Source of the DNA: Betaproteobacteria bacterium
Lineage (GTDB): Bacteria > Pseudomonadota > Gammaproteobacteria > Burkholderiales > SG8-39
Direction: 5' to 3'
NCBI GenBank assembly: GCA_007280315.1
Contig: QYQC01000151.1
Location: 1 to 19,086 of the forward strand
DNA: 19,086 nt
Shown: in pieces, positions 7,609-14,508 of the stretch
Numbering within the stretch: position 1 is the first letter of the stretch
How the letters are laid out: each line of letters starts with the position of its first letter
Program-made: the position numbers and the translations under genes
The notes under the pieces: generated by a model
The model's input: only the letters and a program-made list of their open reading frames with translations
What the model was told of the DNA's origin: nothing
Databases searched by the model: none

Positions 7609-8598
7609 ATGAAGCTCAAATATCTGGCCGCGGCGTTTGCCGTGGCCATAGGTGTCAGTGGCGGCGCAATCGCGCAGACCAAACTTAAGTTCGCGCACGT
7701 CTACGAGGTATCCGAGCCCTACCACACGGCTGCGGTATGGGCCGCCGGGGAAATCGGCAAGCGCACCGGCAACCGCTATAGCGTCGAAGTATTTCCGGCA
7801 TCGCAGCTTGGCAAGGAGAGCGACATCAACCAGGGCCTTACCCTGGGTACGGTGGACATGATTTACACCGGCCAGCTGTTCGCCGGTCGCAACTACGGTC
7901 CTATCAACATCGGCGGTGCGCCGTTCATCTTCCGCGACTTCGACCACTGGAAGCATTTCTCCACTTCGACGCTGTTCGACGAACTCTCGGACGGCTACGC
8001 CAAGGCCACGGGCGGCAACAAGGTGGTGGCGATCACCTATTACGGCGAGCGACACGTCACCGCCAACAAGGCGATTAACGTGCCCGAGGACATGAAGAAC
8101 CTGAAAATCCGCGTTCCTGACGCGCCGCTGTATACCCTGTTCCCGCGCGCGGTCGGCGCCAATCCGACGCCGATCGCCTTCGCCGAGGTGTACCTGGCGC
8201 TGCAGAACAAAACGGTGGATGCGCAGGAAAATCCGCTGCCGACCATCGACGCCAAGAAATTCTACGAAGTGCAGACCCACATCAACCTCACCGGGCATAT
8301 CACCGATGCACTGCTGACCATCATCGGCGCGCCGCTGTGGGCCAGGCTGTCCGACGCCGACAAGAAGACCTTTACCGAGGTGTACCGCGAGGCGGCGGCG
8401 CGCGCGACCGGCGAAATCATCGAGTCAGAGAAGAAGCTCGCGGTCGAGTTCACCAAGCGCGGCAAGACCGTGGTCAAGGTCGATCGCAAGCCGTTTATCG
8501 CTGCGGTGCAGAAGTACTACAAGGAAGGCAAGCTGCCCGACGGCAGCCCGCTGCCCTGGCCAAAAGACGTCTACGACAAGTTGCAGGCGATCAAGTGA
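7609..8598 (+). CDS. TRAP transporter substrate-binding protein, DctP type
   Basis: Periplasmic solute receptor of a tripartite ATP-independent transporter, 329 aa. The signal peptide is residues 1-22, with cleavage likely after AIA. Family hallmarks are NLKIRVPDAPLY (164-175), with the Arg168 that salt-bridges the ligand carboxylate in known DctP proteins, and the block GANPTPIAFAEVYLALQN followed by DAQENP (about 183-209). The ligand is therefore likely an organic acid, which I cannot specify. AGGGAGAG stands a few bases before the ATG at 7609; an upstream in-frame start at 7579 would place this inside the gene. A TTGACT at 7496-7501 could be a -35, but its -10 is poor. No DctQ or DctM membrane subunit is in the window, so this is an orphan receptor here. 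Confidence 0.92.
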   Translation: MKLKYLAAAFAVAIGVSGGAIAQTKLKFAHVYEVSEPYHTAAVWAAGEIGKRTGNRYSVEVFPASQLGKESDINQGLTLGTVDMIYTGQLFAGRNYGPINIGGAPFIFRDFDHWKHFSTSTLFDELSDGYAKATGGNKVVAITYYGERHVTANKAINVPEDMKNLKIRVPDAPLYTLFPRAVGANPTPIAFAEVYLALQNKTVDAQENPLPTIDAKKFYEVQTHINLTGHITDALLTIIGAPLWARLSDADKKTFTEVYREAAARATGEIIESEKKLAVEFTKRGKTVVKVDRKPFIAAVQKYYKEGKLPDGSPLPWPKDVYDKLQAIK

Positions 8599-8642
8599 CG
8601 CGCGCGTAAGACGGGGTTTACCAGGTCCGACGCCGGTCCAGG

Positions 8643-8678
8643 AAAAAAAACGCCGCGGCGCAGGCCGCGGCGTTTTTT
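8643..8678. terminator. Bidirectional intrinsic terminator
   Basis: CGCCGCGGC (8651-8659), loop GCAG, GCCGCGGCG (8664-8672): a perfect 9-bp GC stem, preceded by eight A (8643-8650) and followed by six T (8673-8678). Read on either strand it is stem plus T-tract. It separates the DctP gene (+) from the small exported protein gene (-), which converge here. Confidence 0.93.
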
Positions 8679-8694
8679 CTTGGTGGGAACGCTG

Positions 8695-8940
8695 TCAGAT
8701 GCCGAGTATCTTCATCGCCTTGGCCAGGGTATCGACCGAATCCTGATGCTTGCCGGCTTTGTGCAGGGTTTCGCCCTCGGCGCGCAGCTTCTTCACCTCC
8801 GACATCTGGGCTTCGCTCAGTTTGGGATCGGCGCTGATCGCTGCGTCGATTTTCTTCATGTCGGCCGGGCAATGAAACGCGAACGCGCTGGCGCTTGCCA
8901 GCATCAACCCGACAAACAAGGTAGTGGCACGAATGGTCAT
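8695..8940 (-). CDS. Small exported helical protein, function unknown
   Basis: An 81-aa protein with a clear signal peptide (1-21; AFA before the cut), leaving a mature helical protein of about 60 residues. The mature form begins FHCPADMKKIDAAI, has a single Cys24 close to its N-terminus, and then a charged amphipathic helical hairpin ending in LAKAMKILGI. I recall similar uncharacterised periplasmic proteins in proteobacteria, but no function. The lone Cys is not in a lipobox, so it is unlikely to be a lipoprotein; it could form an intermolecular disulfide or bind a metal or haem. AGGAGG lies 6 nt before the ATG, and TATAAC (8952-8957, minus strand) could be the -10. The gene is monocistronic, bounded by the bidirectional terminator. 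Confidence 0.75.
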   Translation of the reverse strand: MTIRATTLFVGLMLASASAFAFHCPADMKKIDAAISADPKLSEAQMSEVKKLRAEGETLHKAGKHQDSVDTLAKAMKILGI

Positions 8941-9078
8941 GTGATCCTCCTGTTATAAAAGTTATCGGCAAACCCACCGGGTAAACAGCAAGCGTCGGCA
9001 ATTATTCCCCGGCGCCCGGAATTCTAATATAAGCGGTCCGAGCCGGCAGCGCATTTCGGGCCCATGCAAATTTGCGGC

Positions 9079-9084
9079 TACAAT
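9079..9084 (+). promoter_or_regulatory. -10-like TACAAT 6 nt before NUDIX ATG
   Basis: TACAAT followed by CGGCGC and then the ATG at 9091. This spacing implies a leaderless transcript. It also argues against the in-frame ATG at 9064, which lies upstream of the hexamer. No Shine-Dalgarno sequence is present. Confidence 0.45.
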
Positions 9085-9090
9085 CGGCGC

Positions 9091-9720
9091 ATGCCGCGAC
9101 CCTCAGCCGACCAGCAGGATACGAAAAGTCCGGACAACGAAGCCTGGCTGCGCCAGCGCTTTTCCGGCGGCCGAAGCGTGGCACCGATAGCCACTGGGGA
9201 TGGTCATTTGTGGCGCCAGAACGAGGAATTGCGCCCTGCGGCTGTGCTGGTGCCGGTGGTGAGGCGCGCAACCGGGCTGACCGTGCTGTTTACCCGGCGC
9301 ACGGACCATCTGTACGATCATGCCGGCCAGATCAGCTTTCCCGGCGGGCGCTGCGAAGCAGAGGACGCATCGCCCGCGGCTACGGCATTGCGCGAAACCT
9401 TTGAGGAGATCGGACTAGCGCATTCGCTGGTCGAAGTGCTGGGTGCGCTGCCCGAGTACACGACGGTTACCGGCTACTGCGTCACGCCGGTGGTCGGTCT
9501 GGTCAGTCCGCCGCCAGCGCTCAAGCTGGATGCATTCGAAGTGGCCGAGGCGTTCGAGGTACCGTTGCGCTTCCTTCTTGACCCCGACAATCATCAGCGC
9601 AACACCCTTCAATACCAGGGGCGCACCCGGCACTACTACGCCATTCCCTATGAACAGCGCTATATATGGGGCGCGACTGCCGGAATGCTGATGAATCTCT
9701 ACGCGTATCTAACCGCATAA
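9091..9720 (+). CDS. NUDIX hydrolase, CoA pyrophosphatase (NudL-like)
   Basis: Predicted coenzyme A diphosphatase, 209 aa, cleaving CoA to 4'-phosphopantetheine and 3',5'-ADP. The UPF0035/NudL signature is present: LFTRRTDHLYDHAGQISFPGG, running directly into the NUDIX helix with TALRETFEEIGL, whose RE..EE residues bind the catalytic metal. Length matches the family (about 190-220 aa). The ATG at 9091 is preferred over 9064 because TACAAT sits at 9079-9084 and because the extra residues (QICGYNRR) would come from the promoter. It is divergent from the small exported protein and lies 157 nt before the CobD-like gene, an order I associate with Betaproteobacteria. Confidence 0.9.
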   Translation: MPRPSADQQDTKSPDNEAWLRQRFSGGRSVAPIATGDGHLWRQNEELRPAAVLVPVVRRATGLTVLFTRRTDHLYDHAGQISFPGGRCEAEDASPAATALRETFEEIGLAHSLVEVLGALPEYTTVTGYCVTPVVGLVSPPPALKLDAFEVAEAFEVPLRFLLDPDNHQRNTLQYQGRTRHYYAIPYEQRYIWGATAGMLMNLYAYLTA

Positions 9721-9728
9721 GTGCGGAC

Positions 9729-9786
9729 CGATGCTTCGGCATCGACCAAGAAAATGGATGTCCTTGCGGCGATGGCGCAATCGCCG
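9729..9786 (+). other. Two intergenic hairpins, one with a UUCG tetraloop
   Basis: CGATGC-TTCG-GCATCG (9729-9744) is a 6-bp stem closed by a C(UUCG)G tetraloop, a very stable RNA form. CGGCGAT-GGCGCA-ATCGCCG (9767-9786) is a 7-bp stem. Both lie just after the NUDIX stop. Neither has a T-tract, so they may be a 3' processing or stability element rather than an intrinsic terminator. Confidence 0.4.
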
Positions 9787-9877
9787 AAGGGTTTGAGCCG
9801 GCGAAGTGCGTATGGTATCTTCATCACCATCCCCGGCCGCTTTTCGACCGCGCCATTCTGAGAGTCCCACCTACCCT

Positions 9878-10801
9878 ATGAGCCTCATCTCGCTGATCAT
9901 CGCACTACTGCTGGAGCAATGGCGGCCGCTGGCCGACCGCAAGGGCCTGGTGTCCCAGGCAGTGCGTTTTGCCGACTTCCTGCAGCGGCACTTCAACGCG
10001 GGCGAGCGCACGCACGGCATCATCGCCTGGCTGCTGGGTGTGGTGCCGGCGATGCTGCTGGCAATCCTTGCCTACTACCTGCTCTATCGGCTGTCACCCT
10101 TTCTGGCGCTGGCGTTCAATGTGCTCATTCTTTACGTGACCATGGGCTTTCGCCACGTCGGCCATTACTTCACCGACATCCATTGGGCGCTCAAGAGCGG
10201 AGATCTGGAACGGGCCCGGGCCATTCTGGGCGAGTGGCGCGGCAGCAGCTGCGAGCGCCTGAACGCGGAGGAGGTGGCCCGGCTTACCATCGAAGACGCG
10301 CTGGCGGCGTCCTACCGGCACGTGTTCGCGGTGGTGTTCTGGTTCGTGCTCCTGCCCGGTCCCATTGGGGCGATTCTCTACCGGTTGTCCGCGTTCCTGA
10401 ATCAGCGCTGGGCGAATCGTGGCGATACAGAGCTGGCTGCATTCGGCGACTTCGCCAGCCAAATCGTGCGGCTGCTCGACTGGATACCGGCGCGGCTGAC
10501 CGCGATTGCCTTTGCCATCGTCGGTGATTTCGAGGATGCGGCCTATTGCTGGCGCACGCAGGCGGCGAAATGGCCCGATGCCGCGCTCGGCGTCGTGCTC
10601 GCCAGCGGCGCCGGCGCCATGGGCGTGCGCCTGGGCATGCCGTTTCAGGCGGAACAAAGTCCGGTGGATCGGCCGGAACTGGGGCTCGGGGACGACGCCG
10701 ACGTGGGCTTTCTCGACAGCACCATCGGGCTGGTATGGCGCGCGCTGGTCGTAATTCTCTGTTTGTTGCTGCTGCTCGCGATCGCGCGGGCGATGAGTTA
10801 G
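9878..10801 (+). CDS. CobD/CbiB-like integral membrane protein
   Basis: Membrane protein of 307 aa resembling the CobD/CbiB-AmpE group as annotated in Betaproteobacteria. Hydrophobic segments are near 2-12, 50-90 (two spans, around AWLLGVVPAMLLAILAYYLL and the LALAFNVLILYVTMGF stretch), 150-172 and 285-303. A conserved loop, GFRHVGHYFTDIHWAL, follows the third span. True CbiB/CobD makes adenosylcobinamide phosphate, but no cobalamin genes or B12 riboswitch are nearby, and in this gene order the protein may have another, AmpE-like role. The ATG at 9878 is chosen because residues encoded further upstream look non-coding and MSLISLIIALLLEQ is the expected N-terminus. No clear ribosome-binding site is seen. 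Confidence 0.75.
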   Translation: MSLISLIIALLLEQWRPLADRKGLVSQAVRFADFLQRHFNAGERTHGIIAWLLGVVPAMLLAILAYYLLYRLSPFLALAFNVLILYVTMGFRHVGHYFTDIHWALKSGDLERARAILGEWRGSSCERLNAEEVARLTIEDALAASYRHVFAVVFWFVLLPGPIGAILYRLSAFLNQRWANRGDTELAAFGDFASQIVRLLDWIPARLTAIAFAIVGDFEDAAYCWRTQAAKWPDAALGVVLASGAGAMGVRLGMPFQAEQSPVDRPELGLGDDADVGFLDSTIGLVWRALVVILCLLLLLAIARAMS

Positions 10802-10840
10802 CTGCTTCGGCGCGGCACAGGCGCGCCGACCGCAATCACG

Positions 10841-11155
10841 CTAGCTTTGCGCTCGCGGGGTGCCGCAATGCCAGCAGGCGCTGAACTGGCCTTCCAGCGC
10901 CTCGCCGCAGTTAGTGCATTCCCACGGCGGCCTGGCGACGGGCGTGCTTCCAAAATCGGTCACGATGCGCCGCGCCTGCTCCAGGTCGCGCTCGTCCAGC
11001 AGCCACAATTCAGGCGCGCATTCGGTAAACGGGATTTCTCCGGCAAGCCGGCTGAGCAGTTCGTTCCGGATCTGGCAGCGGATGCCTTCGGCCTCGAGCA
11101 GGTTTTTCAGGTGATGGACTTCGAACAGTTTCAGCGAGCTGTACAACAAATACAT
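10841..11155 (-). CDS. DUF2007 protein with C-terminal zinc ribbon
   Basis: A 104-aa protein. The N-terminal part (1-66) fits the DUF2007 'putative signal transducing protein' fold: MYLLYSSLKLFEVHHLKNLLEAEGI, then a run ending PELWLLDERDLEQARRIV. The C-terminus (78-99) adds a zinc ribbon with CxxC pairs at Cys80/Cys83 and Cys94/Cys97. The function of the family is unknown; the second half resembles a small metal-binding or RNA/protein-interaction module. The ATG lies 2 nt after the rsgA stop, so translation is probably coupled. The frame stays open upstream to 11677, but that part runs through rsgA in another frame and is not protein-like. Confidence 0.8.
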   Translation of the reverse strand: MYLLYSSLKLFEVHHLKNLLEAEGIRCQIRNELLSRLAGEIPFTECAPELWLLDERDLEQARRIVTDFGSTPVARPPWECTNCGEALEGQFSACWHCGTPRAQS

Positions 11156-11157
11156 GA

Positions 11158-12036
11158 TTAACCCGATTCGGCGCGACTGATGCGGCGAAACATATCCAGC
11201 CGGCGCGGGTGTATTGCGCCGCTTGCCGCTGCCTGGGTCAAAGCGCAACCCGGCTCGCTCATGTGGCGGCAGTTTTGAAAGCGGCATTGTCCGTGCAAAT
11301 TGCGAAATTCGACAAAGCCCGTCTCGATATCCTGCGGCGACAGATGATGCAGGCCGAACTCCTGCAGTCCGGGACAGTCGATGAGGGTGCTGTCTGCGTC
11401 CAGGCGGTAAAGTCGGGCCTCGGTCGTCGTATGGCGGCCTGAGGCGAGAAAGAGGGAGATCTCCCGCGTGGAAACGTGTGCGTCTGGAAACAGTGCATTG
11501 ATGATGGTGGACTTGCCCATGCCCGACTGCCCCACCAGCACCGTCGCCTGCCGCGCGAGCAGCGGGCGCAGCGCTTCGGCGTCCTCGAGTGCCGAGAGTT
11601 CGATTACGCGGTAGCCGGCCTGGAGGTAAGGCTCGAGCCGCGACAATGCCGCCCTGGCCGCATCCGCGAGGTCGCACTTGTTCAGCAGTATCAGGGTGCG
11701 CATGTCCTGGTATTCGGCCGCGATCAGGCAGCGGTTGATCAACTCCTCGCTGAAGCTTGGCTCGGCGGCGACCACGATGGCAAGCTGGGTGACGTTGGCG
11801 GCGATCAGCTTTTGCCGGTGTGCGGCGGAGCGGGAAAACAAGCTGGAACGCGGATCCACCGCTTCGATCACGCCTTGCGCGTCCGCCGTGGGTGCGAACA
11901 TCACGCGGTCGCCGCAGGCGACGCTGCTTTGCTTGCCGCGCGGAAAGCAGGCGTAGTGGCGACCATCGCCGGTCTCAACCAGATAGTGCCGGCCGTGGGC
12001 TGCGATTACCTGGCCGGAAAGTGTCAGAGCCGGCAA
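11158..12036 (-). CDS. rsgA: Small ribosomal subunit biogenesis GTPase RsgA
   Basis: Circularly permuted GTPase that helps late 30S subunit maturation, 292 aa from the start chosen. The order OB-fold, G4, G1, G3, zinc finger is seen: an OB-like domain (about 5-65), LLNKCDL (117-123, G4), GQSGMGKST (169-177, P-loop), RHTTT (201-205, G2), DCPG (220-223, G3), and a zinc knuckle with Cys251, Cys256, His258 and Cys264. There is no ATG at a plausible position. TTG at 12036, with GAGG 4 nt upstream, gives a normal length and overlaps the preceding pterin dehydratase gene by 13 nt; TTG at 12060 is the alternative. The extension to 12330 is only the other frame of that gene. Confidence 0.9.
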   Translation of the reverse strand: MPALTLSGQVIAAHGRHYLVETGDGRHYACFPRGKQSSVACGDRVMFAPTADAQGVIEAVDPRSSLFSRSAAHRQKLIAANVTQLAIVVAAEPSFSEELINRCLIAAEYQDMRTLILLNKCDLADAARAALSRLEPYLQAGYRVIELSALEDAEALRPLLARQATVLVGQSGMGKSTIINALFPDAHVSTREISLFLASGRHTTTEARLYRLDADSTLIDCPGLQEFGLHHLSPQDIETGFVEFRNLHGQCRFQNCRHMSEPGCALTQAAASGAIHPRRLDMFRRISRAESG

Positions 12037-12353
12037 AGCGCCTCGATTTTCGCTGCGCAAATAAAATCGTTTTCCGAGATTCCGCCGACGGAGTGGGTGC
12101 TGTAGCTGACGCGGCAGGTGCCGAAGGTCACCAGCATGTCCGGATGATGATTCTCGCGCTCGGCGATCGCTGCAACAGCGTTCACGAAGGCCATGGTCTC
12201 GGTATAACTTCCAAACGAGAATACCTTGTCGATCGTGCCATCCCGGTGTGCCCAGCCTGGGAGCAGCGCCAGAAACGCATCTACCTGCGCCTGCGCCAGC
12301 GGCCGGGTGCCCGCGGGCAGGTCGCGGCATTTACGTTGTTCGAGATCGTCCAT
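12024..12353 (-). CDS. phhB: Pterin-4-alpha-carbinolamine dehydratase
   Basis: Dehydrates 4a-hydroxytetrahydrobiopterin, recycling the pterin cofactor of aromatic amino acid hydroxylases; 109 aa, the usual size. The active-site signature ENHHPDM (67-73) supplies His69 and His70, and STHSVGGIS (85-93) supplies the third His87. It starts 2 nt after the M48 peptidase stop and overlaps rsgA, so it sits in the middle of a four-gene operon. No phenylalanine hydroxylase is nearby; in such settings the protein is often a stand-alone gene, and its true partner is unclear. The symbol is given by family, not by context. Confidence 0.9.
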   Translation of the reverse strand: MDDLEQRKCRDLPAGTRPLAQAQVDAFLALLPGWAHRDGTIDKVFSFGSYTETMAFVNAVAAIAERENHHPDMLVTFGTCRVSYSTHSVGGISENDFICAAKIEALCRL

Positions 12354-12355
12354 CG

Positions 12356-13624
12356 CTACGCAGGCTGCGGTTCAGGCTGCGTTCCGGCACCTTGCAGCCG
12401 GGCAATGCGCAGCAACGCCGGGGGATGCGAATCGTAGAACGCCGAGTAAAGCGGATCAGGCGTGAGCGTGGCGGCGTTGTCCTGATACAGTTTCACCAGT
12501 GCGTGGATCAGATCGGCGGGCAGTGCCTGGCGCGCGGCGTAGGCATCGGCTTCGTATTCGTGCTTGCGCGAATACAGGCTGGTGAGCGGATGCAGCAGGA
12601 AGGTGAACACCGGCACCACCAGGAAGAAAAGGAGCAACGCGAGTGCGGTGGTCTGCGTCTGCACGTTGAGACCTGCATAGAACCAATCCTGCTTCATTGC
12701 GTACCCTAGCAGCCACAGAAATCCAAGGCTCATGGCGAACAGCGCTGCCATGCGTTTCCATACGTGATGGTGCTTGAAATGCCCCAGTTCATGCGCCAGC
12801 ACGGCCTCGATTTCCGCCGGTGCCAGGCGCGCGATCAGTGTGTCGAACAACACGATGCGTTTGGCCGCACCGAATCCGGTGAAATAGGCGTTGCCGTGGC
12901 TGGAACGGCGCGAGCTGTCCATCACATAAAGGCCCTGTGCCTTGAATCCGCACTTGGCGAGAAGCGCTTCGATGCGGGATTTCAGACTAACATCTGTGAG
13001 CGGCGTGAACTTGTTGAACAGCGGCGCGATCAGCGCGGGGTAGACGGTGAGTATCAGCAGGTTGAACCCGATCCAGGTGATCCAGGCGTACAGCCACCAT
13101 GCGTCGCCCATGCGCTGCATCAACCACAGCACGCACAAAAGCAGCGGCAACCCGAGCACGGCGCCGAGCAGCGTCTGCTTCGCCAGGTCCACGAGAAACA
13201 GCCGCAGCGTCATCTTGTTGAAACCATAGCGCGCTTCAATGACGAAGGTGCGATACAGCGACAGCGGCAGGTCGATTGCCCCGGATACCAGGGCGACGCT
13301 GACAATGAGGGCGATGCCCTGCGCATGGCTGCCGGCGTCGAATACGCGCAGCCAGGCGTCGTGCAACGACTGCAGCGCGCCTCCGAGCGTCAGCGCCAGC
13401 AGAAACAGTGCGCCCACGCCGAGGTCGATCATGCCCAGACGCGTTTTGTCGCTGCTGTAATCGGCTGCTTTACGGTGTTCAGCCAGCCCGATGTGCTCGG
13501 AAAATTCGCGAGGCACCTGGTCGCGGTAGCGCGCGATATGCCGCAGGTGGCGCCGGGCGAGCCAAAGGCGCAGGCCCAGGGTGAGCGCGAGCGCTGCAAG
13601 AAAAACGGCAGTGAAAGTCTGCAT
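12356..13624 (-). CDS. M48 family (Ste24-like) membrane zinc metallopeptidase
   Basis: Integral membrane protease, 422 aa, of the Ste24/CAAX-prenyl-protease group, which in bacteria is thought to work in membrane protein quality control. The zinc motif HELGH is at 278-282, and the third ligand is Glu358 in EYEADAYA. Multiple membrane segments are visible: about 4-22, 68-86, 103-121, 150-170, 177-200, 292-310 and 325-345. The N-terminal domain with ARYGFNKMTL matches Ste24-type proteins. The ATG at 13624 is chosen over the upstream in-frame TTG at 13657, because a promoter (-35 TTGATT, -10 CATATT) lies between them. This is the first gene of the minus-strand operon and diverges from orn. Confidence 0.92.
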   Translation of the reverse strand: MQTFTAVFLAALALTLGLRLWLARRHLRHIARYRDQVPREFSEHIGLAEHRKAADYSSDKTRLGMIDLGVGALFLLALTLGGALQSLHDAWLRVFDAGSHAQGIALIVSVALVSGAIDLPLSLYRTFVIEARYGFNKMTLRLFLVDLAKQTLLGAVLGLPLLLCVLWLMQRMGDAWWLYAWITWIGFNLLILTVYPALIAPLFNKFTPLTDVSLKSRIEALLAKCGFKAQGLYVMDSSRRSSHGNAYFTGFGAAKRIVLFDTLIARLAPAEIEAVLAHELGHFKHHHVWKRMAALFAMSLGFLWLLGYAMKQDWFYAGLNVQTQTTALALLLFFLVVPVFTFLLHPLTSLYSRKHEYEADAYAARQALPADLIHALVKLYQDNAATLTPDPLYSAFYDSHPPALLRIARLQGAGTQPEPQPA

Positions 13625-13632
13625 CTGGCTGA

Positions 13633-13661
13633 AATATGACACAATAAAGCCCTTCAATCAA
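13633..13661 (-). promoter_or_regulatory. Promoter of the M48-phhB-rsgA operon
   Basis: On the minus strand, TTGATT (13656-13661) and CATATT (13633-13638) are separated by 17 bp. The -10 ends 8 nt before the ATG at 13624, so the leader would be absent or one to two bases long. It lies inside the 60-bp gap shared with divergent orn. Confidence 0.5.
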
Positions 13662-13684
13662 TCAACGCGGATTTCACCGGCATC

Positions 13685-14230
13685 ATGCCTCAAGATCAAA
13701 ACAATCTCGCCTGGTTAGACATGGAAATGACCGGTCTTGATCCCGATCGCGACAAAATTATCGAGATCGCCTTCGTCATCACCGATTCGCAACTCAATAC
13801 CGTGGCCGAGTTGCCCGTGCTGGTAGTGCATCAGGCCGACAGCGTGCTCGACGCGATGGACGACTGGAACAAATCCACCCACGCGCGTTCCGGGCTTATC
13901 GCCAAGGTCAAGGCCTCGACGCTGGGCGAGGCGGAAGTCGAACAGCAATACCTGGACTCTCTCGCGCAGCACCTGGGATCGGGGATCTCGCCGATCTGCG
14001 GTAATTCAATCTGCCAGGATCGCCGCTTTCTGGCGCGACACATGCCGCGGCTCGAGGCCTATTTCCATTACCGCAATCTCGATGTGAGCACGCTGAAGGA
14101 ACTGGTGAAGCGCTGGAAACCGGAGCTGGCCAAGGGGCTGAGCAAGCACGGCAAGCATGAAGCGCTGGCCGATATCTACGAATCGATCGAGGAACTCAAG
14201 TATTACCGCGAGCATTTCCTCAAAGTCTGA
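13685..14230 (+). CDS. orn: Oligoribonuclease
   Basis: 3'-5' exoribonuclease of the DEDDh superfamily that degrades two-nucleotide RNAs, including pGpG from c-di-GMP breakdown; 181 aa, matching E. coli Orn. All five catalytic residues are visible: Asp12 and Glu14 in LDMEMTGLDP (11-20), Asp112 in CQDRRFLARHMP, and His158 and Asp163 in KHEALADI. Orn is usually essential. It is read divergently from the M48 operon. No strong ribosome-binding site precedes the ATG. Downstream it faces the paired repeat element and, beyond that, the convergent flavoprotein gene. Confidence 0.97.
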   Translation: MPQDQNNLAWLDMEMTGLDPDRDKIIEIAFVITDSQLNTVAELPVLVVHQADSVLDAMDDWNKSTHARSGLIAKVKASTLGEAEVEQQYLDSLAQHLGSGISPICGNSICQDRRFLARHMPRLEAYFHYRNLDVSTLKELVKRWKPELAKGLSKHGKHEALADIYESIEELKYYREHFLKV

Positions 14231-14261
14231 GGATAAATCGGTTCGAATTTCGTTGTTGGCA

Positions 14262-14460
14262 CTTGCGCGGACGGCGTCCCGTCCGCGCGGATCCACGATA
14301 GAGCGCGGATGAAAAGCACATCCGCACGCAATCGAGGATCTTTGGTGGAACCCACACGGTCTATTATGGGTTAACAATAACCGTGTTTTCTGTACGGATG
14401 GGCTTTTCATCCGTGCAGAAAACACGGTTGGCGCGCGGCGCGCGCAATGCCTGCACTTCG
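14262..14460. repeat. Structured intergenic repeat, copy A (~199 bp)
   Basis: First of two tandem copies that start 247 bp apart. Order of structures: hairpin 1, 9 bp (14265-14273 with 14280-14288); hairpin 2, arms 14290-14311 and 14319-14340, degenerate with 4 mismatches in 22; a 38-nt linker with a 6-bp stem (14349-14354 with 14367-14372); hairpin 3, 14 bp (14379-14392 with 14416-14429) continued by a T.G pair and 7 bp (14394-14400 with 14408-14414); hairpin 4, GCGCGC-GGC-GCGCGC (14431-14445); and a conserved tail AATGCCTGCACTTCG (14446-14460). Bases 14262-14325 are identical to copy B. I see no credible protein in either strand. Confidence 0.85.
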
Positions 14461-14508
14461 AATATCTCCTGGATATGTCCTGCGCTGGTCCGAACTGCTG
14501 TGGCGCCT

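Noticed and set aside
6160..8298. Very long minus-strand open frame (712 codons) across the quinone reductase, NIPSNAP and DctP genes
   Set aside because: It is antisense to three clearly recognised proteins, its translation is low-complexity His/Arg/Gly-rich, and it reflects G/C bias at third codon positions of the real genes.
9721..9877. Cobalamin riboswitch before the CobD/CbiB-like gene
   Set aside because: The gap is only 157 nt, no B12-box-like conserved core is visible, and the hairpins present do not match that fold.
11156..11677. N-terminal extension of the DUF2007 frame
   Set aside because: The segment overlaps the RsgA GTPase domain in another frame; the conserved DUF2007 start (MYLLYSSL) is at 11155, just after the rsgA stop.
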